Shown: piece after piece, positions 23,874 through 34,323 of the stretch
How positions within the stretch are numbered: position 1 is the stretch's first letter
Layout of the letters: every line of letters starts with the position of its first letter
DNA from: Stomoxys calcitrans
Lineage: Eukaryota; Arthropoda; Insecta; Diptera; Muscidae
DNA length: 64,000 nt
Assembly: GCF_963082655.1 (NCBI RefSeq)
Contig: NC_081553.1
Span: 126,633,736-126,697,735, forward strand
Direction of reading: 5' to 3'
Program-made: the position numbers and the translations under genes
The notes under the pieces: model-generated
What the model saw: the letters and a program-made list of their open reading frames with translations, nothing else
Told to the model about the DNA's origin: nothing
Databases searched by the model: none

Positions 23874-25004
23874 GATATACCCTCCACCATGGATCGCATT
23901 TGTCGAGATTTCGTTTCCCGGCATCTCTTTTTAGGCAAAAAAAGGATATAAGAAAAGACTTGCTCTGCTATTAGAGCGATATCAAGATATGGTCCGGTTT
24001 GGACCACAATTGAGTTATATGTTGGAGACCTGTGTAAAATGTCAGCCAATTCGAATCAGAATTGCCCCCTTTGGGGGCTCAAGAAGTAAAATAGAGAGAT
24101 AGATTTATATGGGAGCTATATCGGGCTATAGACCGATTCAGACCATAACAAACACGCATGTTGATGGTCATGAGAGAATCCGTCGTAAAAAAATTTAAGG
24201 CAAATCAGATAATAATTGCGGCCTCTAGAGGCTCAAGAAGTCAAAATCCCAGATCTGTTTATATGGCAGCTATATCAGGTTATTAACCGATTTGCACCAT
24301 ACATCGCATAGTTGTTGGGTATTATAACAAAATACTACGTGCAAAAATTCAGTCAAATCGGATAAGAGTTGCGCCCGCTAGAGGCTCAAGAAGTCAAGAC
24401 CCAAGATCGGTTTATATGGCAGCTATATCAGGTTATGGACCGATTTGAACCATACTTGACACAGTTGTTGGATATCGTAACAAAAAACGTCGTGCAAAAT
24501 TTCATTCCAATCGGATAAGAATTGCGCACTCTAGAGGTTCAAGAAGTCAAGACCCAAGATCGGTTTATATGGCAGCTATATCAGGTTATGGACCGATTTG
24601 AACCATATTTGGCACAGTTGTTGGATGTCATAACAAATCACGTCGTGCAAAATTTCATTCTCAGCAGATAAGAATTGCGCACTTTAGAGGCTCAAGAAGT
24701 CAAGACCCAAGATCGGTTTATATGGCAGCTATATCAAAACATGGACCGATATGACCCATTTACAATACCAACCGACCTACACTAATAAGAAGTATTTGTG
24801 CAAAATTTCAAGTGACTAGCTTGACTCCTTCGGAAGTTAGTGTGCTTTCGACAGACAGACGGACGGACATGGCTAGATCGACATAAAATGTCACGACGAT
24901 CAAGAATATATATACTTTTTGGGGTCTCAGACGAATATTTCGAGTAGATACAAACAGAATGACGAAATTAGTATACCCTCCATCTTATGGTGGAGGGTAT
25001 AAAA
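23874..25004 (-). mobile_element. HINE-A, only the terminal hairpin missing
   Basis: It starts (minus strand) at TACCCTCCACCATGGATCGC. About six A-type units follow, then CGGAAGTTAGTGTGCTTTCG, GACAGACAGACGGACGG, the inverted (TA)n core and CATCTTATGGTGGAGGGTAT. Its palindromic tail is replaced by the HINE-B array at 22749-23873, so the two together could be one chimeric element with an A-type 5' end and a B-type 3' end. Confidence 0.8.
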
Positions 25005-26365
25005 ATGGATCACTGGCACTTTCATCGAGGATATTGCCTTAGAAAATGATCCTGAGTCGACCCGGGCTTATCTCACTTCTTTCTGGGTGTTACATACAAT
25101 TCCACATCGTTATTATACCATGGATCACAAAAAGTGGTGACAAAAAAGGGGTTTAATAATAAACTCACAGCTTTTTCCACTTTACACAGTATTTGGAATG
25201 TAGCTTTAAACGATTTAATGTCATGCTAAGACATAATAAAAAACCTTCCCAACATTTTTTTTTCAACTTAGATTAACTATGATTGCTTTCCCTACTGGAA
25301 ATATGTGAATATTAGGCACTGTTTTCACTTAATTTCAATGACTTTCACATTTCGTCAGAAAGAATGTCCAGAACAGCATATCATGAATCATCCCAAGCAA
25401 CAGGTCTAACAAAATGTTTAAAGGTCGAACGGCGAAAAAAAAGAACCTTTGAGTCACATGATAAATTACAACCTAATAGAGGTTGACATAAATCTTCGTT
25501 AACCCCTTCGGTACTGGCAAGGTGGAAGATTTTTACATAAAATGTAAATCCCACCGTTGAATATGGAAGTAAATTATGACTGACATGATGAAGTCAGAAA
25601 TTTTCCTTTGTTTTACGTTTTAAGCATTACAAATAAAAAATTCTTCTCCTTTTAGCTAGCATATGGAGGTTGGAAATTTCACTTCAATCATGTGAACGCA
25701 TTCAAAAACTTCTGAATATTTCATTAAAAATTAAACCCCTTCATGAATAGCTAATAACAAAACTACGAATGTAAAATATTTTCACATATGCACAGATATG
25801 TGAGTATGGACAAGTGCGCTTAGGACAAAGGATTACAACAGCTTAGTTTTGTTTCCAACAATATTTGTAAGATTGAAGTTAGTTTCGAATTTAAAACTTT
25901 GAAGCAACCAAAGGAGGTAGCAATGTGTTGTGGTTGACTGAACCATTGTATCAGAATTTCGTTGGGACACTCATATATGATTTTAGTTAACTTTTATGTA
26001 TAGAGATGTAAACCTTTGATACCCACCGCCAAGCATGATCAAACACAATTGAACAACTAGGATTAATTGTATTTTTTTTGGAGAATCATTCACCCAAACT
26101 AAAGTATAGGGATATTAAACACACGTACCAACCTCCTTATTTTTAGTAAGAACTCGAGCCCTTGTCTAATGTAAGCATATCTTATGTATAAATTTATACT
26201 CCATAGCTTTCCTTTGAGATATGGTCTTAGGCTACGATCTAAATCCTTGGATCTAACATACTCCTATTATACTCTCAGCTTCAATTGTTAACTCAAATAG
26301 TCCACAAATTGTGTCATACCTACTCGAATAAAGTGTAATATAATCATCTGTTCTATTTTCTCTTT
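25005..26365. other. Low-repeat region
   Basis: No recognisable coding or repeat sequence. Confidence 0.4.
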
Positions 26366-26652
26366 TATACCCTCATTCTCATTATATATACCCTCATTCA
26401 TTCGTCATTCTGTTTGTAACTCCTAGAAATATTCCTTTGAGACCCCATAAATATATATATATTCTTGATCGTCATGTCATTTTAAGTCGATCTAGCCATG
26501 TCCGTCCGTCTGTCTGTCGAAAGCAAAGGTTAGTTAAGTTAAGTTAAGTTAGGTTAGTTAAGTTCGAAAGGTTAGCCAGGTTAAGTTCGAAGATGGGCTA
26601 TATCGGACTACACCTTAATATATCCCCAATATAGACCGATCGGCCGAGTTAG
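26366..26652 (+). mobile_element. HINE with A-type 5' end and B-type interior (first part)
   Basis: A duplicated and decayed 5' motif (TATACCCTCATTC twice) leads to the (TA)n core, GTCCGTCCGTCTGTCTGTCG and AAAGC. A run of GTTAA/GGTTA repeats (26527-26560) follows, then the B-type phrase AGTTCGAAGATGGGCTATATC. The element continues at 26953-27095 and 31797-32545, interrupted by a SINE and by the LTR retrotransposon. Confidence 0.7.
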
Positions 26653-26952
26653 GCCACCGTGGCGCAGAGATTAGCATGTCCGCCTATGACGCTATACACC
26701 TGGGTTCGAGTCCTGGCGAGACCATAAGAAAAAATTTTCAACGGCGGTTTTACCCTCCTAATGCTGGCAACATTTGTAAGGTACTATGCCATGTCAAACT
26801 TCTCTTCAAAGAGGTATCGCACTGCGATACGCCGTTCAAAGGTGACCCTTGTCATTGAGCTTAAAAACTTGAATCGGACTGCACTCATTGATATATGAGA
26901 AGTTTGCCCCTGTTCCTTAGTGGAATGTTCATGGGCAAAATTTACATTTGCC
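26653..26952 (+). mobile_element. tRNA-derived SINE, nearly complete
   Basis: The head has an RNA polymerase III A box (TGGCGCAGAG at 26660-26669) and a B box (GGTTCGAGTCC at 26703-26713) in tRNA-like spacing. A body of about 200 bp follows, with GCTGGCAACATTTGTAAGG and GAGGTATCGCACTGCG, and a tail with GAAGTTTGCCCCTGTTCC and GTTCATGGGCAAAATTT. No CCA-ready acceptor stem is formed, so this is not a functional tRNA gene. It sits inside the HINE: CGATCGGCCGAGTTAG on the left and CCCATAAAAGTCACATTT on the right belong to adjacent parts of a B-type unit. Related pieces lie at 5325, 22240, 39527 and 40931/42569. Retrotransposition would need a LINE enzyme in trans. Confidence 0.75.
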
Positions 26953-27095
26953 CATAAAAGTCACATTTATTATTCGATTTTGCTGAAATTTAGGACAGTT
27001 AGTTGTGTTAGGCCCTTCGATATCCTTCTTAAACTCGGTCCAGATTTGTGTATAGCTGCCATATAGACCGTTCTTTCGATTTAAAGTTTTGGGCC
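26953..27095 (+). repeat. HINE-B unit between SINE and LTR element
   Basis: One B-type unit (CCCATAAAAGTCACATTT to TTTAAAGTTTTGGGCC) is cut at GGCC by the LTR retrotransposon. The partner half starts at 31793. Confidence 0.85.
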
Positions 27096-27408
27096 TGTGG
27101 CATCCACAAACCATCTCTTATTTTTCGAATTGTACTTTCAGTTACATTTATCTTTCTTAGTACATTTTGTTACATCAATGAAGTAGTAATATGCAACACA
27201 GAAATATCACATTTATTTGTTTATGTATAAGTGCTATAACATTCCACTACATTTAATATCGTACTTCATGATAGTCATGTAAAATAATAAAATGGAGTTT
27301 TCTCGACTAGTAGTAGTTAAGAGTTGATAGAAACAACGTGTTTCATTTATTGGGTTTGGGGTTCGATCGACCTAACCTCTACACTTGGTTCAGCTCACGT
27401 CCACTACA
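27096..27408 (+). repeat. 5' LTR
   Basis: It starts TGTGGCATCC and ends CCACTACA, so it has TG..CA termini. A polyadenylation hexamer AATAAA lies at 27286-27291. Promoter and start site are presumably inside the LTR, but I see no clear TATA box. By-eye comparison with the 3' LTR found no difference over 313 bp. Confidence 0.95.
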
Positions 27409-27410
27409 AT

Positions 27411-27425
27411 TGGTGACCCCGAACG
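27411..27425 (+). promoter_or_regulatory. Primer binding site, probably tRNA-Trp
   Basis: TGGTGACCCCGAACG lies two bases after the 5' LTR. The first 12 bases complement the 3' end of insect and vertebrate tRNA-Trp as I remember it (GGGGTCA plus CCA). tRNA-Trp priming is known for the CsRn1 clade. The tRNA assignment is from memory. Confidence 0.7.
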
Positions 27426-27440
27426 TTTGAGCATTGCAAA

Positions 27441-28316
27441 ATGGAAGGCGATGGAAAACAGGCACAAGGGAATACAATCCCACAACAGCAATCGTCAACT
27501 TCAACACCAGTGACACGCGCTAATCCGCAAGGAAGTCTTGGTGCACCATCTGAACACAATACCATCGTAAACAGAGTTTCTGTCAAGGTCCCACCTTTCT
27601 GGCCAGAGCAGCCAGAAATATGGTTTGCTCAAGTCGAGGCTCAATTCGGTATTTCAGGTATAAACAGCGACGTCTCCCGGTTCAACACCGTTGTTGCAGC
27701 CATCGAAAGTGGTGTCTTAGCCCAAATATCGGACGCTATACTCAACCCGCCTGAAACAAATAAGTACCTCCACTTAAAAGCTTGCATTATTGAGCGATAC
27801 TGCGACAGCGAGCAGAAGAAAATCCAAAAATTGATATCCGAAATTGATTTAGGCGACAAAAGACCAACGCAACTGTTAAACGAGCTCAAAAGTTTAGCAA
27901 AAGGTAAAATTAACGATGATTTTCTTAAAACTCTTTGGTTACAGAGGTTACCGGCTCAAACTCGTGCGATACTTCAAGCATCAAATGCAGATTTACCCGA
28001 GCTAGCAAAGCTCGCTGATAAAATCATTGAAGTCTCTGATTACCGGCATGTAGCAGCGGTAGCACAAAATCTGCCTGACAACAATCTTAACATGCGGATT
28101 CAACGAATTGAAGAGCAGTTAAATCAGCTGGTAAGCTTTGGTCGAAGGAGAAGCCGCAGTAAGTCTAACAACCGCAGATCAAAAAGTGAGGATGGACGGT
28201 CCGACAACACATCTACTGGTTGCCAACAACACTGTTGGTATCATAGAACGTTCGGCAACAACGCTCAAAAGTGCCGGCCTCCATGCACCTATTCATCAAA
28301 CCACACAAAAAACTAA
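27441..28316 (+). CDS. Gag polyprotein of the CsRn1-like retrotransposon
   Basis: This encodes the 291-residue structural protein that would package element RNA into cytoplasmic particles. The ATG at 27441 lies 33 bases after the LTR and is the first in this frame. The N-terminal 45 residues are polar. [19 protein letters not shown] (51-69) is the conserved opening block of insect Gags of this type, followed by a mainly helical capsid-like region to about 220. A basic stretch (235-252) precedes a CX2HX9CX3C finger at C265, H268, C278 and C282. That order replaces the usual CCHC knuckle and is typical of CsRn1 elements. The stop TAA at 28314-28316 directly follows the slip site. No internal damage is seen. 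The clade is inferred; the Gag identity is firm. Confidence 0.92.
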   Translation: MEGDGKQAQGNTIPQQQSSTSTPVTRANPQGSLGAPSEHNTIVNRVSVKVPPFWPEQPEIWFAQVEAQFGISGINSDVSRFNTVVAAIESGVLAQISDAILNPPETNKYLHLKACIIERYCDSEQKKIQKLISEIDLGDKRPTQLLNELKSLAKGKINDDFLKTLWLQRLPAQTRAILQASNADLPELAKLADKIIEVSDYRHVAAVAQNLPDNNLNMRIQRIEEQLNQLVSFGRRRSRSKSNNRRSKSEDGRSDNTSTGCQQHCWYHRTFGNNAQKCRPPCTYSSNHTKN

Positions 28317-31300
28317 CATTATCGCCAGACTCCGCGGGCGGTGCTGACGAGGAATATGTTCAAATCGCTCGCCTCATTGTTTGTGACAAAAGCACAAGCA
28401 TCCAATTTTTAATAGACACAGGCGCGGATGTGTCCGTGCTGCCACCTACCATAAGGGACAAACGAAACAAACATCAACCAACGAACTTCTATGCAGCTAA
28501 TGGGTCGCCCATTAAAACATACGGGCAACGACGTTTGAATTTGTCATTTGGGTTGCGTCGGAGTTTCGTATGGAACTTTTACATCGCTGACGTCAACTGC
28601 GCAATGATTGGCTCCGATTTCTTAAAAGCATATGATTTGCTTGTTGACATAAAAAGAGGTAAATTAATTGATCGACAAACAATGTTAGAATGTAAAGGGA
28701 ATTTTGCAAAACAAAATTCAATAAGCATTCTAACACACACAGATTCCTCAAGGTTTGCGCAAATTCTACGTGAGTATAATGATTTGACCGTCTTGAATTC
28801 AAATAAAAACCCAATCGAATCGAAGACTACTCATTTCATCACAACTTCAGGTGCACCGGTGTTTGCTCGTCCAAGACGTTTGGTTGGAGAACGACTGGAA
28901 GCCGCTAAGAAAGAATTCCAATTCCTCATCGATAAAGGTATTTGCAGGCCATCGAAGAGCCAGTGGGCTAGTCCACTGCATCTTGTAAAGAAAGCGAATA
29001 ACGAGTGGAGGCCGTGTGGTGACTACCGTGCGCTAAACGCACAGACATTCCCAGACCGGTACCCCATACCTTATTTGCACGACGTCACAAATATTCTGCA
29101 CGGGAAGAAAATATTTTCAGCCATAGATTTGCAGCGGGCATACCACCAAATACCGATTGAGCCCGACGACATACCGAAAACCGCCATATCAACACCTTTC
29201 GGCTTGTATGAGTTTATGTATATGACGTTTGGGCTGAGAAATGCTGCCCAAACTTTTCAGCGATACATCGACGAGCTGTTGAGGGGTTTGGATTTTACAT
29301 TTGCCTACATCGATGATATTTTAGTTGCCTCAAGTGATGAGGAACAACACGAACGAGATCTACGTGAAGTCTTCAACCGTCTACGAAGAGGGAATTTGTC
29401 CCTCAACGCAGGCAAATGTAAGATTGGTCAAACCGAGTTGGAATTTTTAGGCCATACCATAACAAGCGAGGGCCTTAAGCCACCAAAGAGAAGGATCGAA
29501 GCTATACTTCGCTTTGAAAAACCAACACTGGCTAAGGACCTAAAACGATTCTTAGGAATGATTAATTTTTATCGACCTTTCTTACCACACGCTACGAGGC
29601 ATCAAAGTGTGTTACAACAACTGGTAAATGGCAACAAGAAGTGCGACACAACGAAAATTGTCTGGTCTAAGGAGACAGAAGCTGCCTTCGAAGCATGTAG
29701 AGATGACATAGCTAACGCAACAATGTTAAATTACTTATCCTCAAATGGTAAATTAACTTTAACTGTTGATGCGTCAGACGCAGCTGTGGGAGCTGTGCTT
29801 CACCAAATCTGCGAGGGGAAAGCAAAACCTCTTGGATTCTATTCCAAACAACTAGCCGATGCGCAGCGCAATTATAGCGCCTACGATCGAGAGCTTGCTG
29901 CTGTGTATCAAGGCGTTGATCATTTCAAATACTTACTTGAGGGGCGAGAGTTTACAATCTTCACCGACCACAAGCCGCTCATATTCGCCTTTAAACAAAA
30001 AAGCGAAAAGGCACCACCACGAAGAGTGCGACAACTTGATTTTATAAGTCAATACTCCACCGACATTCAGCATATTCGTGGAACAGAAAATAACGTTGCA
30101 GATTGGTTGTCGCGACTCAACAGCATTGCGACGAGAGAAGTTAATTTTGAAACGATGGCTGCAGAGCAAGAGACTGACGACGAACTAAAATCTCTTCTGG
30201 AGCCAGGTAAGAATAGTTCACTGAAATTAACTTTGTTGCAAATTCCAGACACCCAACAACAACTATACTGCAATGTGGACGGCAAGCATGTACGGCCGTA
30301 TGTGCCATTGAGACAAAGAGAGTTGGTTCTGAAGAAATTGCACAGCCTGTCTCACCCTGGCATTCGTGCTATGCGACGTCTTGTGATGGATCGGTATGTT
30401 TGGCCAGGCATAAGAAAAGACGTAGCCACTTTTGTACGAAGTTGCATACCGTGCCAGAGAATAAAGATTGGACGACATACAACTGCACCGCTCGAGCCAT
30501 ATTCTGCTGCAGATAAGCGTTTCCAGCACGTAAACATCGACTTGATTGGGCCTCTGCCGACGTCAGCAGGTAATCGTTACTGTCTTACGTGCATAGACAG
30601 ATTTTCAAGGTGGCCTACGGCAATTCCAATCCCCGATATTACTGCGCACACTGTCGCAACAGCTTTCGTCAACGGCTGGATCGCTCTGTATGGTGTGCCA
30701 GAAAAAATAACTACGGATCTCGGACGGCAGTTCGTATCATCTCTCTTTGAAGAATTAACAAACACGTTTGGCATACGTCATCTTCGCACCACTGCATACC
30801 ACCCGCAGGCGAATGGTATGATAGAGAGATGGCATCGCACGCTCAAAAGTTCCATCAAGTGCTATGCTACAAATGATTGGTGCTTCGTTCTTCCATTGGT
30901 TCTGTTGGGACTTCGTGCTACTGTGAAACCCGACATAGGTGCCAGCCCTGCAGAGCTTCTCTACGGAACACAGCTACGGTTGCCAGGTGAATTTTTTACT
31001 CAGAGCAAAACGAAAGAGAGCCAAACAGAATTTGTTAAAAAACTTCGGCAAGCTATGAGTGAATTGCGGACTGCTAAACCGTCGTGGCATTCTACTGAGA
31101 AACCTTACATCGAACCTGAATTACAAGAATGCAAATTTGTTTTTGTACGTACGGACCGTACTCGACTACCATTTGAACCGCCATTTGAAGGCCCATTTGA
31201 GGTAGAACAACGATTCAAAAAGTATTTCGTTTTAAAGAAAGGGCTACGCAAAGAGAAGGTATCAATAGACCGATTAAAGCCAGCGCGAGTATTTTCGAAC

Positions 31301-31456
31301 GAGACGACAAAGTCGGAAGATGTCTACCAAAGCAACAATGAGAGTCAACATAAGAAGGAAGATGCGATTGAGAGTTCCAATGCTAGCAACAACCAACCAC
31401 CAGTATTGACTACACGATCGGGAAGACGAGTAAAGTTTCCTAGTTTTTACCGGTAG
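28271..31456 (+). CDS. Pol polyprotein: protease, RT, RNase H, integrase
   Basis: This open frame is -1 to gag and overlaps its end. The first codon at 28271 is GTG with no initiator context, so expression is expected by frameshift at 28307-28313 and the usable part starts there. Numbering from 28271 gives 1061 residues. Protease: DTGAD at 49-53. Reverse transcriptase: Asp286 in [15 protein letters not shown] and YIDD at 346-349. RNase H: Asp500, Glu541, Asp566 and Asp611. Integrase: zinc motif H691, H695, C725, C728, then catalytic Asp757, Asp816 and Glu852 (DD35E spacing), with [14 protein letters not shown] around the glutamate. All catalytic residues are present and there is no internal stop. 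The stop lies 24 bases before the 3' LTR, leaving no room for env. Confidence 0.95.
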   Translation: MPASMHLFIKPHKKLTLSPDSAGGADEEYVQIARLIVCDKSTSIQFLIDTGADVSVLPPTIRDKRNKHQPTNFYAANGSPIKTYGQRRLNLSFGLRRSFVWNFYIADVNCAMIGSDFLKAYDLLVDIKRGKLIDRQTMLECKGNFAKQNSISILTHTDSSRFAQILREYNDLTVLNSNKNPIESKTTHFITTSGAPVFARPRRLVGERLEAAKKEFQFLIDKGICRPSKSQWASPLHLVKKANNEWRPCGDYRALNAQTFPDRYPIPYLHDVTNILHGKKIFSAIDLQRAYHQIPIEPDDIPKTAISTPFGLYEFMYMTFGLRNAAQTFQRYIDELLRGLDFTFAYIDDILVASSDEEQHERDLREVFNRLRRGNLSLNAGKCKIGQTELEFLGHTITSEGLKPPKRRIEAILRFEKPTLAKDLKRFLGMINFYRPFLPHATRHQSVLQQLVNGNKKCDTTKIVWSKETEAAFEACRDDIANATMLNYLSSNGKLTLTVDASDAAVGAVLHQICEGKAKPLGFYSKQLADAQRNYSAYDRELAAVYQGVDHFKYLLEGREFTIFTDHKPLIFAFKQKSEKAPPRRVRQLDFISQYSTDIQHIRGTENNVADWLSRLNSIATREVNFETMAAEQETDDELKSLLEPGKNSSLKLTLLQIPDTQQQLYCNVDGKHVRPYVPLRQRELVLKKLHSLSHPGIRAMRRLVMDRYVWPGIRKDVATFVRSCIPCQRIKIGRHTTAPLEPYSAADKRFQHVNIDLIGPLPTSAGNRYCLTCIDRFSRWPTAIPIPDITAHTVATAFVNGWIALYGVPEKITTDLGRQFVSSLFEELTNTFGIRHLRTTAYHPQANGMIERWHRTLKSSIKCYATNDWCFVLPLVLLGLRATVKPDIGASPAELLYGTQLRLPGEFFTQSKTKESQTEFVKKLRQAMSELRTAKPSWHSTEKPYIEPELQECKFVFVRTDRTRLPFEPPFEGPFEVEQRFKKYFVLKKGLRKEKVSIDRLKPARVFSNETTKSEDVYQSNNESQHKKEDAIESSNASNNQPPVLTTRSGRRVKFPSFYR
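28307..28316 (+). promoter_or_regulatory. Programmed -1 frameshift site between gag and pol
   Basis: The heptamer A AAA AAC (28307-28313) is read in the gag frame as AAA AAC and is followed at once by the gag stop TAA. This is the canonical X XXY YYZ arrangement. The pol frame is exactly -1 relative to gag and is open through the site. Whether a downstream pseudoknot stimulates slippage cannot be judged by eye. Confidence 0.8.
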
Positions 31457-31464
31457 CGAAAAAA

Positions 31465-31479
31465 CTACCCGGGGGGTAT
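31465..31479 (+). promoter_or_regulatory. Polypurine-tract region
   Basis: A G-rich stretch (CTACCCGGGGGGTAT) immediately precedes the 3' LTR, where plus-strand DNA synthesis would be primed. Pyrimidines interrupt it, so the exact primer boundary is uncertain. Confidence 0.5.
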
Positions 31480-31792
31480 TGTGGCATCCACAAACCATCT
31501 CTTATTTTTCGAATTGTACTTTCAGTTACATTTATCTTTCTTAGTACATTTTGTTACATCAATGAAGTAGTAATATGCAACACAGAAATATCACATTTAT
31601 TTGTTTATGTATAAGTGCTATAACATTCCACTACATTTAATATCGTACTTCATGATAGTCATGTAAAATAATAAAATGGAGTTTTCTCGACTAGTAGTAG
31701 TTAAGAGTTGATAGAAACAACGTGTTTCATTTATTGGGTTTGGGGTTCGATCGACCTAACCTCTACACTTGGTTCAGCTCACGTCCACTACA
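31480..31792 (+). repeat. 3' LTR
   Basis: It has the same TGTGGCATCC start, CCACTACA end and 313-bp length as the 5' LTR. The polyadenylation hexamer lies at 31670-31675. The target duplicate GGCC follows at 31793-31796. Confidence 0.95.
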
Positions 31793-32545
31793 GGCCCATA
31801 AAAGGAGCTTTTATTATCCGATTTGCTTGAATTTAGGACAGTAAGTTGTATTGCGCCCTTCGATATTCTTCTACAATTCTGCCCAGATTTGGATATAGCT
31901 GCCATATAGACCGACCACTCGATTTAAGGTCTTGGGTCCATAAAAGCCGCATTTATTATCCGATTTCGCCTTAATTTGGGACAGTAAGTTGCGTTAGGCC
32001 CGTCAACATTCTTTTTAAATTTTTCCCAGATTGGTCTAGATTTGGATATAGCTGCCATATAGACCGACCTCTCGATTTAAGGTTTTGGGCCCATAAAAGC
32101 CGCATTTATTGTCCGATTTCGCCTTAATTTGGGACAGTAAGTTGCGTTAGGCCCGTCAACATTATTTTTCAATTTTCCCAGATCGGTATAGATTTGGATA
32201 TAGCTGCCACAAGACCGATCTCTCGATTTAAGGTTTTGGGCCCATAAAAGGCGCATTTATTGTCAGATTTTGCCAAAATTTGGGATAGTGAGTTTACTTA
32301 AGCCCCTCGACATACTTCTGAAATAAGGCACAGGTCGGTCCATATTTGGATATAGCTGCCATATAGACCTATCTTTCGATTTTAAGACTTTGCGCCATAA
32401 AAGGCACATTTATAATCCGATTTCCCTCAAGTTTGACACAGTGACTTATGTTAGGCTTTTCGACATTCGTGTCGTTTATGGTTTAGATCGGTCTATATTT
32501 GGATATGGCTACCAAAAAGGCCAATATTTTGTTCCTTATATCAAT
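31793..32545 (+). mobile_element. HINE-B remainder after the LTR element
   Basis: About five B-type units resume exactly where 27095 stopped. The last has the pre-terminal phrases CAGTGACTTATGTTAGGCTT, TTCGACATTCGTGTCG and GGCTACCAAAAAGGCCAATA. The terminal GGTGGTTTAC and palindrome segment is not found; the element fades out by about 32545. Confidence 0.8.
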
Positions 32546-34255
32546 ACACACTGCTGGTTGACTGACCATTACTCAATGAAAAAATCTAAAAATCGGCGTT
32601 TTGAGCATATGCCTCTCTATACTTACACATTCACATTTTCTGCCAAAAGAAAAAGACATCAACAAAATAAAGGAATCATATTTTGGTGTAACAAAGCAAG
32701 TTTTGCTCTAAATGTAACATTTTTGGCTTACATTTTTTAAGATTTTCCCATAAAAGAGACATCCTTTACCACAGACGAAGTCCCTAAAGGTGGAAAATTC
32801 ATGACTAACGTTGAAACGTTAAGGGAAATGTTACATAGTACTGATCAAAATAATGCATCCCCCATAAAGCATATTGATTCGTTGTCAAGATGTTGCAAAG
32901 GTTTAATTTTTTTTACGTGTGGACACATTATTTGGTTTTGAATGCCAATAATGCATTTTATTTGACACAGTTCATGCGTTAATTTCCCAGAAGCAGCTAA
33001 TTAAATATGTGCATTCATTTGCCTTAAAACATACCCCTCCCAACCGATTCATCGAAAACTCATTTAAATCAATTATTTATTGTAGGCAATTTGATATGCA
33101 GGCGATGTCAACCCTACGATTAAATATTTAACAACGCCCCTAGTCATTTCTAAACTTCTAGTCATCCCCGTCAACTGAAACTTGGACAAACTCAATGACT
33201 GAATGACAGCATGACATACACTTCAACATTTGTAAATCAACAGTCAAAATATTACACAGCCAAAGAATGTGGAAGGCTATTTACATACTACAGATGTTGT
33301 GGCACATTATTTTCCCAAGACCGCAAATATCGGTAATTAAACCGCATTCATTAGGTATTGCTCAACTGTCCGCTACACGGCATCAATTATTCCTTCAAGT
33401 GTTCTCAATCAAATGTAAAATTTGTCGGTCTGCGCTTTTTTCCATTGATTTTGTTTTGCTGGTCTGTTTGCAAACGCATTTTAAATTACATTCAATCAGC
33501 GTTAAAATCAATGACTCTTATCGAATTTCTTTTCATTTAAGTAAATTGTGTGCATATATAGGCATTTTTTTACTGTCGCTGGCGGAATTAATTAAATTTC
33601 TTATTTATCGACAACATCATTAAAATGTTAGTTTGTTTATTTCCACCCACTTCCTCTACGCTTCCCTTCGAGTCAATGCGGTGATTTATGTTCTTTGTGT
33701 AGCATTTTTGTTCGTTCCTCCTCCTAAGTTTGTTCTGATGGGGGAGGTTTGAATTTATAAATGTGGCTTTAATGGAAATTTTTTTTATTACTTTATTAAA
33801 AGAAGATTATTCCTTGCACCCCACAATATAGACGCTGGGAGTTTGGGGTGTGAGTAGAGGAATTACTTTTTGTTATGGCCATGGAGAGTTTTTGAAAAGG
33901 AATAGAATTTCTCAACGACTTCAAGACTATGTTAAATGGCCACTGGTGTAAAATCAATTAATTGGAACTATCAATTTCTGCTAAGTTGAGAGGAGTAGAC
34001 GAATGGTATTCTCAGGTAGACTCTGCAATAGAATGCCTTTCCAGTGGTTGCAGAAAGCAATAACAGGCGACATAGGTCAAAAAGGTTGCAGAACTTTACC
34101 ATTCATTTGTTGAAGGCAAGTTAACTTTTGATCGAACTTAGTTATCCACTCAAAACTTTGCGCATACAATTCTTATTTAAGGCATGTCCTTTGAGATCAG
34201 TATGTTACGTCAATTATCACATAATAGATACCCAGTTTTTACTTTTTGTGCCTTC
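32546..34255. other. Low-repeat region
   Basis: No repeat family or exon is recognised. An open frame at 33267-33623 (118 codons) has no motif I know, and its composition resembles its surroundings. Confidence 0.4.
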
Positions 34256-34323
34256 CATCATATGATGGGGGTATACTAATCTCGTTATTCTGTTTGTTCT
34301 CGAAATATTCGTCTAAGACCCCA
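34256..34323 (+). mobile_element. HINE-A 5' end, outer element of a nested block
   Basis: It has CCATCATATGATGGGGGTATA, a TCTCGAAATATTCGTCTAAG phrase and GACCCCA, where the Helitron interrupts it. The same element resumes at 36415-37311 and ends at 38310-38422. Confidence 0.8.

Larger units (their letters stand above)
27096..31792 (+). mobile_element. Intact Ty3/gypsy LTR retrotransposon, CsRn1-like
   Basis: A 4697-bp element with two 313-bp LTRs that appear identical. It is flanked by the 4-bp target duplication GGCC (27092-27095 and 31793-31796). Joining the flanks restores TTTTGGGCCCATAAAAGG, a phrase of the surrounding HINE-B units. Order: 5' LTR, primer site, gag, -1 frameshift site, pol (protease, RT, RNase H, integrase), 3' LTR; there is no env. 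A primer site matching tRNA-Trp as I recall it, and a Gag CX2HX9CX3C finger, point to the CsRn1 clade. Both reading frames are open and the LTRs undiverged, so insertion looks recent and the copy may be competent. Confidence 0.93.

Noticed and set aside
26527..26590. Telomere-like TTAGG repeats
   Set aside because: The run is mostly GTTAA with occasional TTAGG and grades into the HINE-B phrase GGTTAAGTTCGAAG; it is slippage of that motif. Flies of this group also lack TTAGG telomeres.
26650..26720. tRNA gene
   Set aside because: A and B boxes are present but a proper acceptor stem is not, and the sequence continues into a dispersed SINE body found elsewhere in the window.
28271..28306. Independent start codon for pol
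   Set aside because: The first codon of the open frame is GTG and there is no ATG context suited to initiation; the -1 slip site at 28307 explains expression better.
31457..31479. Env gene between pol and the 3' LTR
   Set aside because: Only 23 bases separate the pol stop from the LTR.
32546..34255. Host exon candidates (for example 33267-33623)
   Set aside because: There is no recognisable domain, splice-flanked conservation cannot be assessed from one sequence, and the base composition equals that of the flanking non-coding DNA.
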